Below the pieces are notes generated by a model, which saw nothing but the letters and a program-made list of their open reading frames with translations, was not told the origin of the DNA and ran no database searches. Positions 32,538 to 41,129 of a stretch of 48,672 nt of DNA are shown here, piece after piece (the first letter of the stretch is position 1; every line of letters begins with the position of its first letter). This DNA is from OMIS01 sp044350895 (lineage in GTDB: Bacteria > Patescibacteriota > Microgenomatia > UBA1400 > PJMF01). The stretch lies in contig JBILGT010000005.1 of NCBI GenBank assembly GCA_044350895.1, positions 1-48,672 on the forward strand, given 5' to 3'. The position numbers were made by a program, and so were the translations under genes.

Positions 32538-35117
32538 ATGAGAGAGTTTTCAACGCCGATGATGCAGCAGTACATTCAGATTCGTCAGCAGCATGCAGAT
32601 TGCATGCTCTTTTTTAGGCTGGGTGATTTCTACGAATTATTTTTAGAAGATGCTATTGAAGGAGCAAAAATACTTGGTATCACACTTACTAGGCGGCCGA
32701 GGGGTAAAGATGGTGATATTCCCATGGCTGGAGTGCCGTTCCATTCGGCAAATACGTATATAAATAAACTTCTTCGGGCTGGTAAAAAAATTGCTATCTG
32801 TGAGCAAGTCAGTGAACCTGACTCAAAAGGAATTGTAGAACGCAAAGTCGTGCGAATTATCACTGCTGGCACTGTTCTAGATGATAATTCACTCGAACAG
32901 AAAAAACATAACTATATAACTAGTGTGAGTATTGGAAAAAATGAAATTGGTATTGCTGCAGCTGACTTGTTGACAGGTGAGTTTATTACCTGTGAAATAG
33001 AACGAAGTGAAAATGACTTGGAGAATGTGGGCTCGGAACTGATGCGTTTGGCACCGAGTGAGTGCGTTGTGAGTCTAGAAACGTATAACTCACCTGAGCT
33101 TTTAAAAATTGTAACAACTTATCATCAGTCATCAGTTACATACTTTCATGATTGGGATCTTGTTGCTAAACATTCTGAAAAAAATATTACTGAACATTTT
33201 TCTATTCCATCTGTCGGTGTATTTGGACTTTCACATCTACGTGAAGCCATTACAGCTACAGCAATATTGATTGCGTATTTAAATCACACACAGCAAACAA
33301 AAGTCACACATTTAAATTTTCCAAAGCTATATAGCCCGCAACAGTCAGTTCTTCTTGATCCAGCCACTTTCTCAAATCTTGAAATATTTTCAACAATACA
33401 TGATAAGTCTACAAAAGGTTCATTGTTTGATGTCGTTGATAAGACTCAGACTGCAATGGGTGGAAGACTGCTACGTACATGGATTCAGCATCCGCTTAAA
33501 GATACAGCTGTATTGGAGAAACGTTACAAGGGAGTATCTGAGTTATACGGAAAGCACCAAGTTCGTGAAAGTATTCAAGAAAAACTAAATAACACATTTG
33601 ATGTCCAACGACTTAGTTCGAAATTGGCGTTAAATCTTGGAACTGCTGCAAGTATTCTAAACATCAAACAAAGTTTAGAAGTTTATCTTGACCTTGATCC
33701 TGAAATTTGTGAACTATCAAGCTCAGTGTATACAACCTGGAAAGAGCTGCCAAAAAAAAGTATTCATGCAATTGTACGTGATATTGAAAGTACGCTGGTA
33801 GAAAAATTTGAAAGCGAAGATGAGGTGGGTATTATTAAAGCAGGAGTTGATGCTGAACTTGATGAACTACGCAGCATTTTTTATTCTGGCAAAGACTGGG
33901 TTGCTCAGTTGGAAATCCAAGAGCGCAAACGTACCGGAATCGGTTCACTCAAATGTCGTTACAACCAAGTATTCGGTTTTTACATTGAGGTGAGCCAATC
34001 AAATTTACATATGGTCCCAAGTGACTATATTCGTAAACAAACATTGGTAAATGCCGAACGATTTATTACACCAGAACTTAAAAGAAAAGAAACTCAAATC
34101 CTGACAGCAGAAACGAGGATAAGCCAAATCGAACGAAAGTTGTTCCAGGAACTTGTAGATAGAATTATATTGCAACTTGATTGCATTAAAAAAATTGCAT
34201 CTGCACTTGCTGAGCTTGATGTTTTTTGTAGTCTTGCACAATTAGCACAAGAAGAAAGATATGTAAGACCAACACTCAATACTGAAGGAATGCTTGTAAT
34301 ACGAGGTGGAAAGCATCCTGTTTTATCAAAGAAACTACAAGAAAATTTTGTACCCAATGATGTGCTCTTAAATACAAGTGAATATCAACTGCTCGTTATA
34401 ACTGGTCCAAACATGGCAGGTAAATCGGTCTTTATGCGACAAGTTGCTTTGCTAGTACTCCTTGCTCATATCGGTAGCTTTGTACCTGCAGAATCAGCCT
34501 CTATTTCTGTTGTGGATAGAATTTTTGTCCGCAGTGGCGCTTCTGATAATATCAGCATGGGTCTTTCTACTTTTATGGTTGAAATGGTTGAAGCGGCACA
34601 CATTCTCCATCAAGCAACGAGTGAAAGTCTGGTAATTATGGATGAAATTGGAAGAGGAACCAGCACCTATGATGGCATTAGTATTTCCTGGGCAATTGCA
34701 GAATTTTTAGTGACAGATAAAAAAAGGAAACCCAAAGTACTTTTTGCCACACATTATCATGAACTACAAAGTCTCGAAGAGAAATTTCCTAATCAAATTA
34801 AAAATTATCGTGTGGCAGTAGATGATGATAAGGGAAAGCCAGTCTTTTTATTCACGGTGGAGCGTGGCGCAGCATCTCATAGCTTTGGTATTGCTGTGGC
34901 AAAGCTAGCAGGTATTCCAAATAAAATTTTAGATAGTGCAACTGAGATGCTTGAAAAATTTGAGAGTACTCATGAAGGTAGGATGCCAAAAAATGAAGCA
35001 AAGAAGAGTGACACAATAACTCAGAAAATTGAAAGTCTAGACATTAATGTGATGACACCAGTTGCGGCACTCAATGCATTAGTAGAGTTACAAAAACAAG
35101 TTCGTCAGAATAGATAG
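32538..35117 (+). CDS. mutS: DNA mismatch repair protein MutS
   Basis: An 859-residue MutS1-type mismatch sensor. The N-terminal mismatch-binding domain has STPMMQQYIQIRQQHAD and the FxE motif in LGDFYELF. The ABC ATPase has Walker A TGPNMAGKSVFMRQV, the signature SMGLSTFMVEM, Walker B LVIMDEIGRGTSTYDG and ATHYHEL. The C-terminus ends near ALNALVELQKQ, as in full-length family members. ATG 32538 is fixed by the conserved TPMM region right after it. TATTCT (32522-32527) or TATACT (32528-32533) lies 10 or 4 nt upstream, again a leaderless layout. mutL follows with a 1-nt gap. Confidence 0.98.
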   Translation: MREFSTPMMQQYIQIRQQHADCMLFFRLGDFYELFLEDAIEGAKILGITLTRRPRGKDGDIPMAGVPFHSANTYINKLLRAGKKIAICEQVSEPDSKGIVERKVVRIITAGTVLDDNSLEQKKHNYITSVSIGKNEIGIAAADLLTGEFITCEIERSENDLENVGSELMRLAPSECVVSLETYNSPELLKIVTTYHQSSVTYFHDWDLVAKHSEKNITEHFSIPSVGVFGLSHLREAITATAILIAYLNHTQQTKVTHLNFPKLYSPQQSVLLDPATFSNLEIFSTIHDKSTKGSLFDVVDKTQTAMGGRLLRTWIQHPLKDTAVLEKRYKGVSELYGKHQVRESIQEKLNNTFDVQRLSSKLALNLGTAASILNIKQSLEVYLDLDPEICELSSSVYTTWKELPKKSIHAIVRDIESTLVEKFESEDEVGIIKAGVDAELDELRSIFYSGKDWVAQLEIQERKRTGIGSLKCRYNQVFGFYIEVSQSNLHMVPSDYIRKQTLVNAERFITPELKRKETQILTAETRISQIERKLFQELVDRIILQLDCIKKIASALAELDVFCSLAQLAQEERYVRPTLNTEGMLVIRGGKHPVLSKKLQENFVPNDVLLNTSEYQLLVITGPNMAGKSVFMRQVALLVLLAHIGSFVPAESASISVVDRIFVRSGASDNISMGLSTFMVEMVEAAHILHQATSESLVIMDEIGRGTSTYDGISISWAIAEFLVTDKKRKPKVLFATHYHELQSLEEKFPNQIKNYRVAVDDDKGKPVFLFTVERGAASHSFGIAVAKLAGIPNKILDSATEMLEKFESTHEGRMPKNEAKKSDTITQKIESLDINVMTPVAALNALVELQKQVRQNR

Positions 35118-35118
35118 T

Positions 35119-36822
35119 ATGGGAATAATAAAAAAATTATCAGCCACAATAATTTCTCAAATAGCTGCTGGGCAGGTAGTTGATCGACCAGCGTCAGTTG
35201 TTAAAGAGCTCATTGAAAACTCACTTGATGCACATGCTCATAACATCACAATTAGAGTCGAAAACGGTGGGAAAATAAAAATTGTGGTGCAAGATGATGG
35301 GTGTGGTATGAGTGCAGATGATTTGACGATTTCAGTTCAGCCACACACAACTAGCAAAATTTCTACAATTGAGGAATTACAGCAACTGATCTCATTTGGT
35401 TTCCGAGGTGAAGCACTAGCAAGTATTGGACTTGTCGGAAAATTATCAGTGCAAAGCAAATCTCAAGATGAAGCAGTGGGCACAAAAATTGTTATAGAAA
35501 ATGGGCAAGTTGTTAAAGAAATTCCTGTCGGTATGTCAGTTGGAACAATTGTTACGCTTGAGAATATTTTTGACAACATGCCAGCGCGAAAGAAGTTTTT
35601 AAAGTCTGACCAGGTTGAATTTCAAGCAATTTTAGATACAGTTACTCAGCTCGCAACTGCGCATCACACAGTTGGTTTTCAACTTTTTAATAATGGTTCT
35701 CTAGTTTGTGATTATTTACCTACACAAGAACTTATCGATCGTGTTGAATCAGTTTTTGGAAGTAGCATCCACACTTTGTATTTACCAATTAATTTTATGA
35801 TGAGTGAATATAAAGTATCTGGCTATTTAGGTACACCACAAGCGGCGACTCAAAATTCTCAACGACAAATTCTACTGGTCAATAAAAGACCCGTCCGAAA
35901 TTTGGCAGTTTCAAAAACAATTAAGAGAACTTTTGGAAGTTTATTGCCTCCCGCTATACAGCCGCCATTTGTACTACACATTGAAGTTGATCCCAAAATT
36001 ATTGATATAAATATCACACCAAAGAAAGATCAGATTCTATTCACTGAGCAAGAGTTACTGGTAGAAATACTGTATGTACAAATAAAAAAGATTCTTGAAG
36101 ATTCAAATTTATTATATGAAAAAAATGATGATGATGGACTGCTATTAGTTGCTGATAGTGGCATGGATGAGCCTACTGCTCGTGCACTGCGTGCTGTCAG
36201 TGAACCATGGAATGTGAAAAATTATTTTGTTGATGAACCAGTTCTGCAAATAAAAAAATTATACTTGATTGCGCAAACAGTGGATGGTCTCCTGTTGATT
36301 GATCAACATGCGGCACATGAGCGAATTTTGTATGAAGAGTTTTTACAAACATTTACGAATGAAAATAAAAAAAGTGTTCTACTCAAGAAACCTGCGGTAA
36401 TTAAACTTCCAATTTTAGAGTTACAACTATTGATTGATAATGAAGAAGTTTTCAAAAGTATTGGTTTCACTTTTGAAAGTGCTGGAAAAAATGCCGTTGC
36501 TTGCACCGGAGTACCAAAATTGCTTGAGCAAAGATCCCCGCAAGAATATATAGCTGAAGTAATTCAAGATATACATGATGGTGTCCCAATTGTAGAACTT
36601 GATTATCAAAGTCATCGCACCATAGCATATCTAGCCTGTCGAACAGCAATTAAAGCTGGTGAGGTACTTACGCCAGAAGAGCGCAAAAATATTGTCACAA
36701 AACTTTTAGCTACAACGAGTAAATATACCTGTCCTCATGGTAGACCAGTAATGGTTCAGATGAAGATGCAAGAGCTTGCACAAATCTTTCATAGAATTCC
36801 CGCGTCTCTGAAAGAGAAGTAG
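35119..36822 (+). CDS. mutL: DNA mismatch repair protein MutL
   Basis: A 567-residue GHKL ATPase that links MutS to strand incision. The N-terminal half has IAAGQVVDRPASVVKELIENSLDA, DDGCGM, TSKI and SFGFRGEALASI. The C-terminal half carries the endonuclease motif DQHAAHERILYEE (DQHAx2Ex4E), ACRTAIKAGE and CPHGRP, so this MutL should nick DNA itself, consistent with no MutH. Co-operonic with mutS. Its last 34 bases overlap the end of the radC-like gene on the other strand. Confidence 0.97.
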   Translation: MGIIKKLSATIISQIAAGQVVDRPASVVKELIENSLDAHAHNITIRVENGGKIKIVVQDDGCGMSADDLTISVQPHTTSKISTIEELQQLISFGFRGEALASIGLVGKLSVQSKSQDEAVGTKIVIENGQVVKEIPVGMSVGTIVTLENIFDNMPARKKFLKSDQVEFQAILDTVTQLATAHHTVGFQLFNNGSLVCDYLPTQELIDRVESVFGSSIHTLYLPINFMMSEYKVSGYLGTPQAATQNSQRQILLVNKRPVRNLAVSKTIKRTFGSLLPPAIQPPFVLHIEVDPKIIDINITPKKDQILFTEQELLVEILYVQIKKILEDSNLLYEKNDDDGLLLVADSGMDEPTARALRAVSEPWNVKNYFVDEPVLQIKKLYLIAQTVDGLLLIDQHAAHERILYEEFLQTFTNENKKSVLLKKPAVIKLPILELQLLIDNEEVFKSIGFTFESAGKNAVACTGVPKLLEQRSPQEYIAEVIQDIHDGVPIVELDYQSHRTIAYLACRTAIKAGEVLTPEERKNIVTKLLATTSKYTCPHGRPVMVQMKMQELAQIFHRIPASLKEK

Positions 36823-37157
36823 TCATCATGCGTAACAATGATGTGATCGATTAATTCTATATGTAGCAAGACTGCACCCTCTGCGAGTGCAAGTGTAGTA
36901 ACATAGTCTGCCTGACTGGGAAATGCTAAACCAGATGGATGATTGTGAAAAACAATAATGCTGTCACTGCCATGAAGAAGTGCCGGAGCAAAAATGCTTC
37001 GTGCTGAAAATGCTGCCTGTTTTTCATTCTCTTGCGTAAGTGACTGCTGTGCAATAATCTGTTTCTTCTTATTAAGAAATAGTACCAACACTTTTTCAGT
37101 GGTCAGTGTACGCAGCTGCGAAGCATGTTTGAGGAATATATGGCTTTTAAGTGACAT
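36789..37157 (-). CDS. RadC-type JAB domain protein, short form
   Basis: A 122-residue protein with the JAB/MPN metal motif: FHNHPSGLAFPSQADYVTT (HxH, then S and D). In RadC proteins (220 residues) this domain follows a helix-hairpin-helix part; here that part is missing and the protein begins at SLKSHIFLKHASQLRTL. The fold is a metal hydrolase, but the function of RadC is unsettled. The frame opens at TTG 37172; ATG 37157 lies exactly 6 nt after TATAGT, so it is the start of a leaderless mRNA. Tail-to-tail overlap with mutL. Confidence 0.85.
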   Translation of the reverse strand: MSLKSHIFLKHASQLRTLTTEKVLVLFLNKKKQIIAQQSLTQENEKQAAFSARSIFAPALLHGSDSIIVFHNHPSGLAFPSQADYVTTLALAEGAVLLHIELIDHIIVTHDDYFSFRDAGIL

Positions 37158-37163
37158 TGCCAC

Positions 37164-37169
37164 ACTATA
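37164..37169 (-). promoter_or_regulatory. -10 box giving a leaderless radC-like mRNA
   Basis: TATAGT on the minus strand with exactly 6 nt to the ATG at 37157. The position also settles the start codon, because the alternative TTG at 37172 lies upstream of the box. Confidence 0.6.
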
Positions 37170-37221
37170 CAAATGATTGCTTTCATTCAGCTTGCATCGA
37201 TTGCTGTGAAAAAAAATAAGT

Positions 37222-37821
37222 TTACTTACTTGCTTCAGTAAGCCACTCGCGTAGTTGCGTGTGGACTGTTTGAGAAACCTGATAAATTGCTTCTAGAGTA
37301 GTAATATCAATGCGTTCTTTTCCATGAATAATTGTATTTCTAATCTCACGAATACTTTCAATTGCTTCACATGCTTCAGGAGTCAACAGCTCTTGGTCTT
37401 CAAGAAAATCGAGCACTGCTTCAGGTGTGAACTGTGCTGTTTCTTCAGTGCTCCGAGCTATAGATCGAGCAATTATGCGAAGCAGCCGCTCAATATCATA
37501 ACTGAGTGAGAGAAAATTGTTGTTGAGTGAGTCCATTTGCTCGGGCGTATCATCTCTGGTAGCTTTACGTAATTTATAGGGAGAAGGCTTAATTTCACTA
37601 TCTTCATTAATGACGGGATTTTTTTCCAAAGGTTTAACCTCGACTTCTTTCTTCTTACCAGAAATTCCCCAAAAATTGAACTCTTTCAAATCTGAAAACA
37701 GTGCGAGCAGCAGTATCATCAATGCAATAGCAACAGTATTATTGGTGACTTGGGCACCAAGATTACCAAATAACGAAATAGCTAACGTCAAGATCAAGGC
37801 GAATAGGGCAATCGTTTTCAT
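37222..37821 (-). CDS. membrane protein with HEPN-like C-terminal domain
   Basis: A 199-residue protein. Two hydrophobic segments at residues 3-22 and 28-43 form a membrane hairpin; a charged linker runs to about residue 95. The rest is helical: NNFLSLSYDIERLLRIIARSI, then SIREIRNTIIHGKERI. The RNTIIH segment (Arg161 to His166) fits the Rx4-6H motif of HEPN ribonucleases, and its position between two helices is also right. HEPN proteins act in toxin-antitoxin, defence and RNA processing; some are inactive binders. No MNT antitoxin gene is adjacent. Family assignment is by motif only. Confidence 0.55.
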   Translation of the reverse strand: MKTIALFALILTLAISLFGNLGAQVTNNTVAIALMILLLALFSDLKEFNFWGISGKKKEVEVKPLEKNPVINEDSEIKPSPYKLRKATRDDTPEQMDSLNNNFLSLSYDIERLLRIIARSIARSTEETAQFTPEAVLDFLEDQELLTPEACEAIESIREIRNTIIHGKERIDITTLEAIYQVSQTVHTQLREWLTEASK

Positions 37822-37903
37822 ACAGCAGGTTTCTTATTATCTTTGGGTATAGTAAAACAGTAAAAATAACTCCGCAAGTGGGAGAGTTTGCAGACAAAAA
37901 AAG

Positions 37904-39031
37904 TTATTGCTGGAGCAGTTTTTTACTCTCAATCTCGAGTGTTTGAAGAATCGGTTGTGCCTCAGCGGCTTCTAGAATTCTGGGCTGGCCATAATTTTCA
38001 ATTAAAATTGGAATGAACTCTACTCCAACCAGTGCATTTTTGGAAAAAGTATATCTACCCACAATGCCTTGTCGAGTTTCTCTGGACCACATCTGATCAA
38101 AAACAAAGTTGCCATGTGAATAGGTAATAAGTTTACCGTTATAAAACTCAATAGGTTGAAACCAATGCGGATGATTACCAATGATGAGATCAGCTCCGTT
38201 GTCGATGGCAATCCGAGCTAGTCGCCTCTGATTTTCAGAGGGGGTATATGTATACTCATTACCCCAATGGAACTGCGCAACGACAACATCTGCTTGTTCT
38301 TTTGCTTGTGAAACCTCACGTGCCACAGTTTCTGGATAGGCTGTGGTGACCCCTGGTTGATTGTTTACTTCATTAAAGCCTAGAAATGCAAATTTTGTTC
38401 CATTCACTGAAGTAAATGTTGCGTTGGCATTTGCTGCACCAGCCACTAGAAAGCCCTTGTTTTGTAAGTGCGCTACAGTTTCTGCTACTCCTTCAGGTCC
38501 ATAGTTGCTGGCATGATTATTGGCGATATTAACCACATCAATTCCCGCAAATGAAAGACCTTCAGTACTTTGTAACTCGCCACAAAAGACCATTCCATCA
38601 CTGCGTGTGGGGCAGTCTGCAATGAGTGGAGTCTCTAAGTTTATAAAACTAATATCTGCACTTTGCAGTAAGCCAGCTGTGTTACGAAATGGCCACGAGA
38701 AGTCTTTGTTTTGCTTCATTAAGACAGTGACATGACGAGCGGTGAGTACATCTCCTGTAGCAAGAAGTGTAACAGTCTCTTCTGACTTCTGAGGCAGCTG
38801 AGTGGTTGTATTAAATACTTGCTCCAATGATGTAATAGGTCTCAAAGGCTCAATCTGTGGAGTTACGGTGGGAGTTACTAACGCTGGAGCCATGGGAATG
38901 GTCTCAGTGGTAGTGATGACACTGGTGTAGCGTGCTGTGGTTTGCTGTAAGAGTTTACTTACTGCCACAAGTGCTGGAATGCTCACAATGCAGACAACCA
39001 AGATAGCAAACCAGTTATAGTGACGATTCAT
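37904..39031 (-). CDS. CapA-family metallophosphatase-fold protein
   Basis: A 375-residue protein with one N-terminal transmembrane helix, a Thr/Pro-rich linker, then a CapA (PGA_cap) domain. Motifs are LLATGDVLTARHV, FINLETPL, VNIANNHASNYG, VVAQFHWGNEYTYTP and IIGNHPHWFQPIEFYNG, with metal-binding Asp, Asn and His of the calcineurin-like fold. CapA proteins anchor or process poly-gamma-glutamate or other capsule polymers outside the cell. ATG 39031 follows TACAAT by exactly 6 nt; the frame is open to 39109 but without support. Fits a surface-polymer role. Confidence 0.9.
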   Translation of the reverse strand: MNRHYNWFAILVVCIVSIPALVAVSKLLQQTTARYTSVITTTETIPMAPALVTPTVTPQIEPLRPITSLEQVFNTTTQLPQKSEETVTLLATGDVLTARHVTVLMKQNKDFSWPFRNTAGLLQSADISFINLETPLIADCPTRSDGMVFCGELQSTEGLSFAGIDVVNIANNHASNYGPEGVAETVAHLQNKGFLVAGAANANATFTSVNGTKFAFLGFNEVNNQPGVTTAYPETVAREVSQAKEQADVVVAQFHWGNEYTYTPSENQRRLARIAIDNGADLIIGNHPHWFQPIEFYNGKLITYSHGNFVFDQMWSRETRQGIVGRYTFSKNALVGVEFIPILIENYGQPRILEAAEAQPILQTLEIESKKLLQQ

Positions 39032-39037
39032 AGAGCT

Positions 39038-39043
39038 ATTGTA
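39038..39043 (-). promoter_or_regulatory. -10 box giving a leaderless capA mRNA
   Basis: TACAAT on the minus strand, exactly 6 nt from the ATG at 39031; predicted RNA start is the A of the ATG. Confidence 0.6.
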
Positions 39044-39109
39044 CAAGATTGCTATATAGATAGTGTATCTTGGGATATAATGTAGTCTAGAACGACTGCC
39101 CACATACAC

Positions 39110-40195
39110 ATGCTACCAGAAAAAAAATTCTTGAGACAAGGTATTTTGATCGCCATTTTTGTGGTTATTGATGTCTGTTTGGGCAGCATGTGGCTTAGAG
39201 AACAAAAACAAGAAACGTTGGTGCCTGTTAAAAATTTTTTGCAGGAGATACACCCTTCATTGCCTGGTACAGTTCTTGGTGAAGTGATCAATGAATCTAC
39301 TCCCAATGAATTGAGAAGTGCTTTGCAACTTAATCCGCAGGAAATTTTCACTGCTCTCAATGCAGAACGTTCTGTTCGCAAGCTGCCTGAACTGCAATAC
39401 TCTGAGGTGATATCGCAAGCAGGTGAATCAGTAGTAACAGCTTTAATTGAAAAAAATCTTGATCTCAATGGAGTTGATTCCAGTAAAATTTTGGCAACAT
39501 TTTTACAGCAAAGAAAAGTTGAGAATATGACGCTCTATCATGATACGTTGGTGGGTCCAGTTAATACCAAGCAGCTTGAAAACTACTGGAATGAAGACCC
39601 GCAACATATGAAGACAATGGCTTCACCTTCAGTGAGTCTTGTAGGAATTGCAACGGGTTCTGCTGAAATTCAAGGAACTTTGCAAGGAATCATAGTTACA
39701 GTATATGGACAGCAGCAACCGGTTCCACAAAAAACTGCTTCAACCACAACTACACCACAAAAGATTGTTTTCCCAGCTATATCAAGTTCTTCCATTTTGG
39801 AAGCACTCAATGTCTACCGTGCAACACATCACGTTCATCAGCTTGTTGAACATCAAAAATTGTGTGAGTATGCAGAAAAAAGAGTGCAAGATTTGATTGC
39901 TTTTGGAGGACTCGATGGACATGAAGGATTCAAAAAAGATTTTGCAGACTCAAAAAATCTACCAGCATCAATTAAAGAATATCCAGGTGGAGCAATTGGT
40001 GAAAATCTTGCCTACCAACACTGTAAAAATATGACCACAGGTGATTCGTTTGTCGCACAGAATGCGACTGCGCTCATTGAGTGGTGCTTTGACTCTTCCA
40101 CAAAAGGTCACCGTGAAGCGCAGTTGAATACTCGCTTTAATAATGTATGTTCACGTAATAAAGATGGGTATTTCGTTATTATTTTTGGAGAGTAA
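39110..40195 (+). CDS. secreted tandem CAP/SCP-domain protein
   Basis: A 361-residue protein with one N-terminal membrane helix (about residues 10-28) and two CAP-like domains. The first (NPQEIFTALNAERSVRKLPEL, residues about 77-205) is degenerate; the second (SSILEALNVYRATHHVHQLV, residues about 230-360) keeps DGHEGF, GENLAYQ and GHREAQLNTRF, the CAP cavity region. A Pro/Thr-rich linker joins them. Bacterial CAP proteins are extracellular and of unclear function, perhaps lipid or wall binding. TATAAT near 39077 gives it a leader of about 20-25 nt. It heads a tight group with two Nudix genes (gaps of 3 nt). Confidence 0.83.
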   Translation: MLPEKKFLRQGILIAIFVVIDVCLGSMWLREQKQETLVPVKNFLQEIHPSLPGTVLGEVINESTPNELRSALQLNPQEIFTALNAERSVRKLPELQYSEVISQAGESVVTALIEKNLDLNGVDSSKILATFLQQRKVENMTLYHDTLVGPVNTKQLENYWNEDPQHMKTMASPSVSLVGIATGSAEIQGTLQGIIVTVYGQQQPVPQKTASTTTTPQKIVFPAISSSSILEALNVYRATHHVHQLVEHQKLCEYAEKRVQDLIAFGGLDGHEGFKKDFADSKNLPASIKEYPGGAIGENLAYQHCKNMTTGDSFVAQNATALIEWCFDSSTKGHREAQLNTRFNNVCSRNKDGYFVIIFGE

Positions 40196-40198
40196 CCT

Positions 40199-40612
40199 AT
40201 GCACAGAATAAAAGCGTCGATGAAGGCAATTATTGTTGTAGATAAAAAATTTCTGCTAGTCCAAGAAGAGCGAGATGAAAGAAAATTTTGGGATTTACCA
40301 GGTGGTACACTAGAGTTTGGAGAACAACCACAGGCTGTATTGCATCGAGAAGTTTTTGAGGAGCTCGGTATTGAGGTTGTGATTGAAGATACAGTGGGTA
40401 TCTACACATTTATTAATGAAGAAAAGGACTTGCAAGTCGTTTGCACTGTCTTTGTGTGTACGCCAGTTGGCAATCCAGTAATAGATATCACAAATAATCC
40501 TGCTCAAGAGGATATAATCAACTACGGTTGGTTTACTAAAAATGATTTGAAAAATGTAATAGCAGATGGGTTATTACCCAGTATTGCTGAAATAATAGAA
40601 AAGGTAGTATAG
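40199..40612 (+). CDS. Nudix hydrolase
   Basis: A 137-residue hydrolase of nucleoside diphosphates linked to another moiety. The Nudix box is complete: GGTLEFGEQPQAVLHREVFE followed by ELGIEV (Gx5Ex7REUxEExGU). Small single-domain members often sanitise oxidised nucleotides or act on nucleotide sugars; the substrate is not predictable. It starts 3 nt after the CAP-domain gene and ends 3 nt before a second Nudix gene, so both are translated from one mRNA. Confidence 0.92.
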   Translation: MHRIKASMKAIIVVDKKFLLVQEERDERKFWDLPGGTLEFGEQPQAVLHREVFEELGIEVVIEDTVGIYTFINEEKDLQVVCTVFVCTPVGNPVIDITNNPAQEDIINYGWFTKNDLKNVIADGLLPSIAEIIEKVV

Positions 40613-40615
40613 CGT

Positions 40616-41113
40616 ATGAGAGAAACAAAAAAATCGGTTACCTGTTTTTTGCGATGTGGAGATGAGTATCTCTTTGTTCATAGAACAAAGAAAAAGCATG
40701 CAGTTGATGCAAATCGTTTGAATGGAATTGGCGGAAAACTAGAAAATGGTGAAAATTATTTGCTTGCAGCAATCCGTGAAACAAAGGAAGAAACAGGATA
40801 TAGAATTTCAGAGCGCGATTGTAAATTGCGAGGGATCGTTTCATTGGAAGGTGGATATGAACAGGATTGGGTAATGTGCTTTTTTGTCATCACAGTTCCC
40901 ACCAAAAAAGTTCCTGTAGGTACAAGTAATGTCGAAGGTGAGCTTGTCTGGTTACAAAAAGATGCTGTGCTTAAAAGTGGTTACGAACTTGTTGATGATC
41001 TCAACTATCTATGGAAAAAAATTGCAGATGAAAGCTCTATCTTTTTTGCAGGAACAACTGTTGATAATGAAGAAAAAATTGACAAAATTACAATCAGTGA
41101 ACTGCCACAATAG
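40616..41113 (+). CDS. Nudix hydrolase (MutT/MTH1-like)
   Basis: A 165-residue Nudix protein. The box reads GIGGKLENGENYLLAAIRET then KEETGY, intact. RLNGIGGKLENGE resembles MTH1 and related 8-oxo-dGTP hydrolases, so oxidised nucleotide clearance is plausible but unproven. The low similarity to the preceding Nudix gene argues against a recent tandem duplication. It lies between that gene and the RNA methyltransferase (16-nt gap). Confidence 0.92.
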   Translation: MRETKKSVTCFLRCGDEYLFVHRTKKKHAVDANRLNGIGGKLENGENYLLAAIRETKEETGYRISERDCKLRGIVSLEGGYEQDWVMCFFVITVPTKKVPVGTSNVEGELVWLQKDAVLKSGYELVDDLNYLWKKIADESSIFFAGTTVDNEEKIDKITISELPQ

Positions 41114-41129
41114 AGTTTGAAAGAAAATT

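Noticed and set aside
37157..37172. TTG 37172 as the start of the radC-like gene
   Set aside because: It lies upstream of the TATAGT box that sits 6 nt before ATG 37157.
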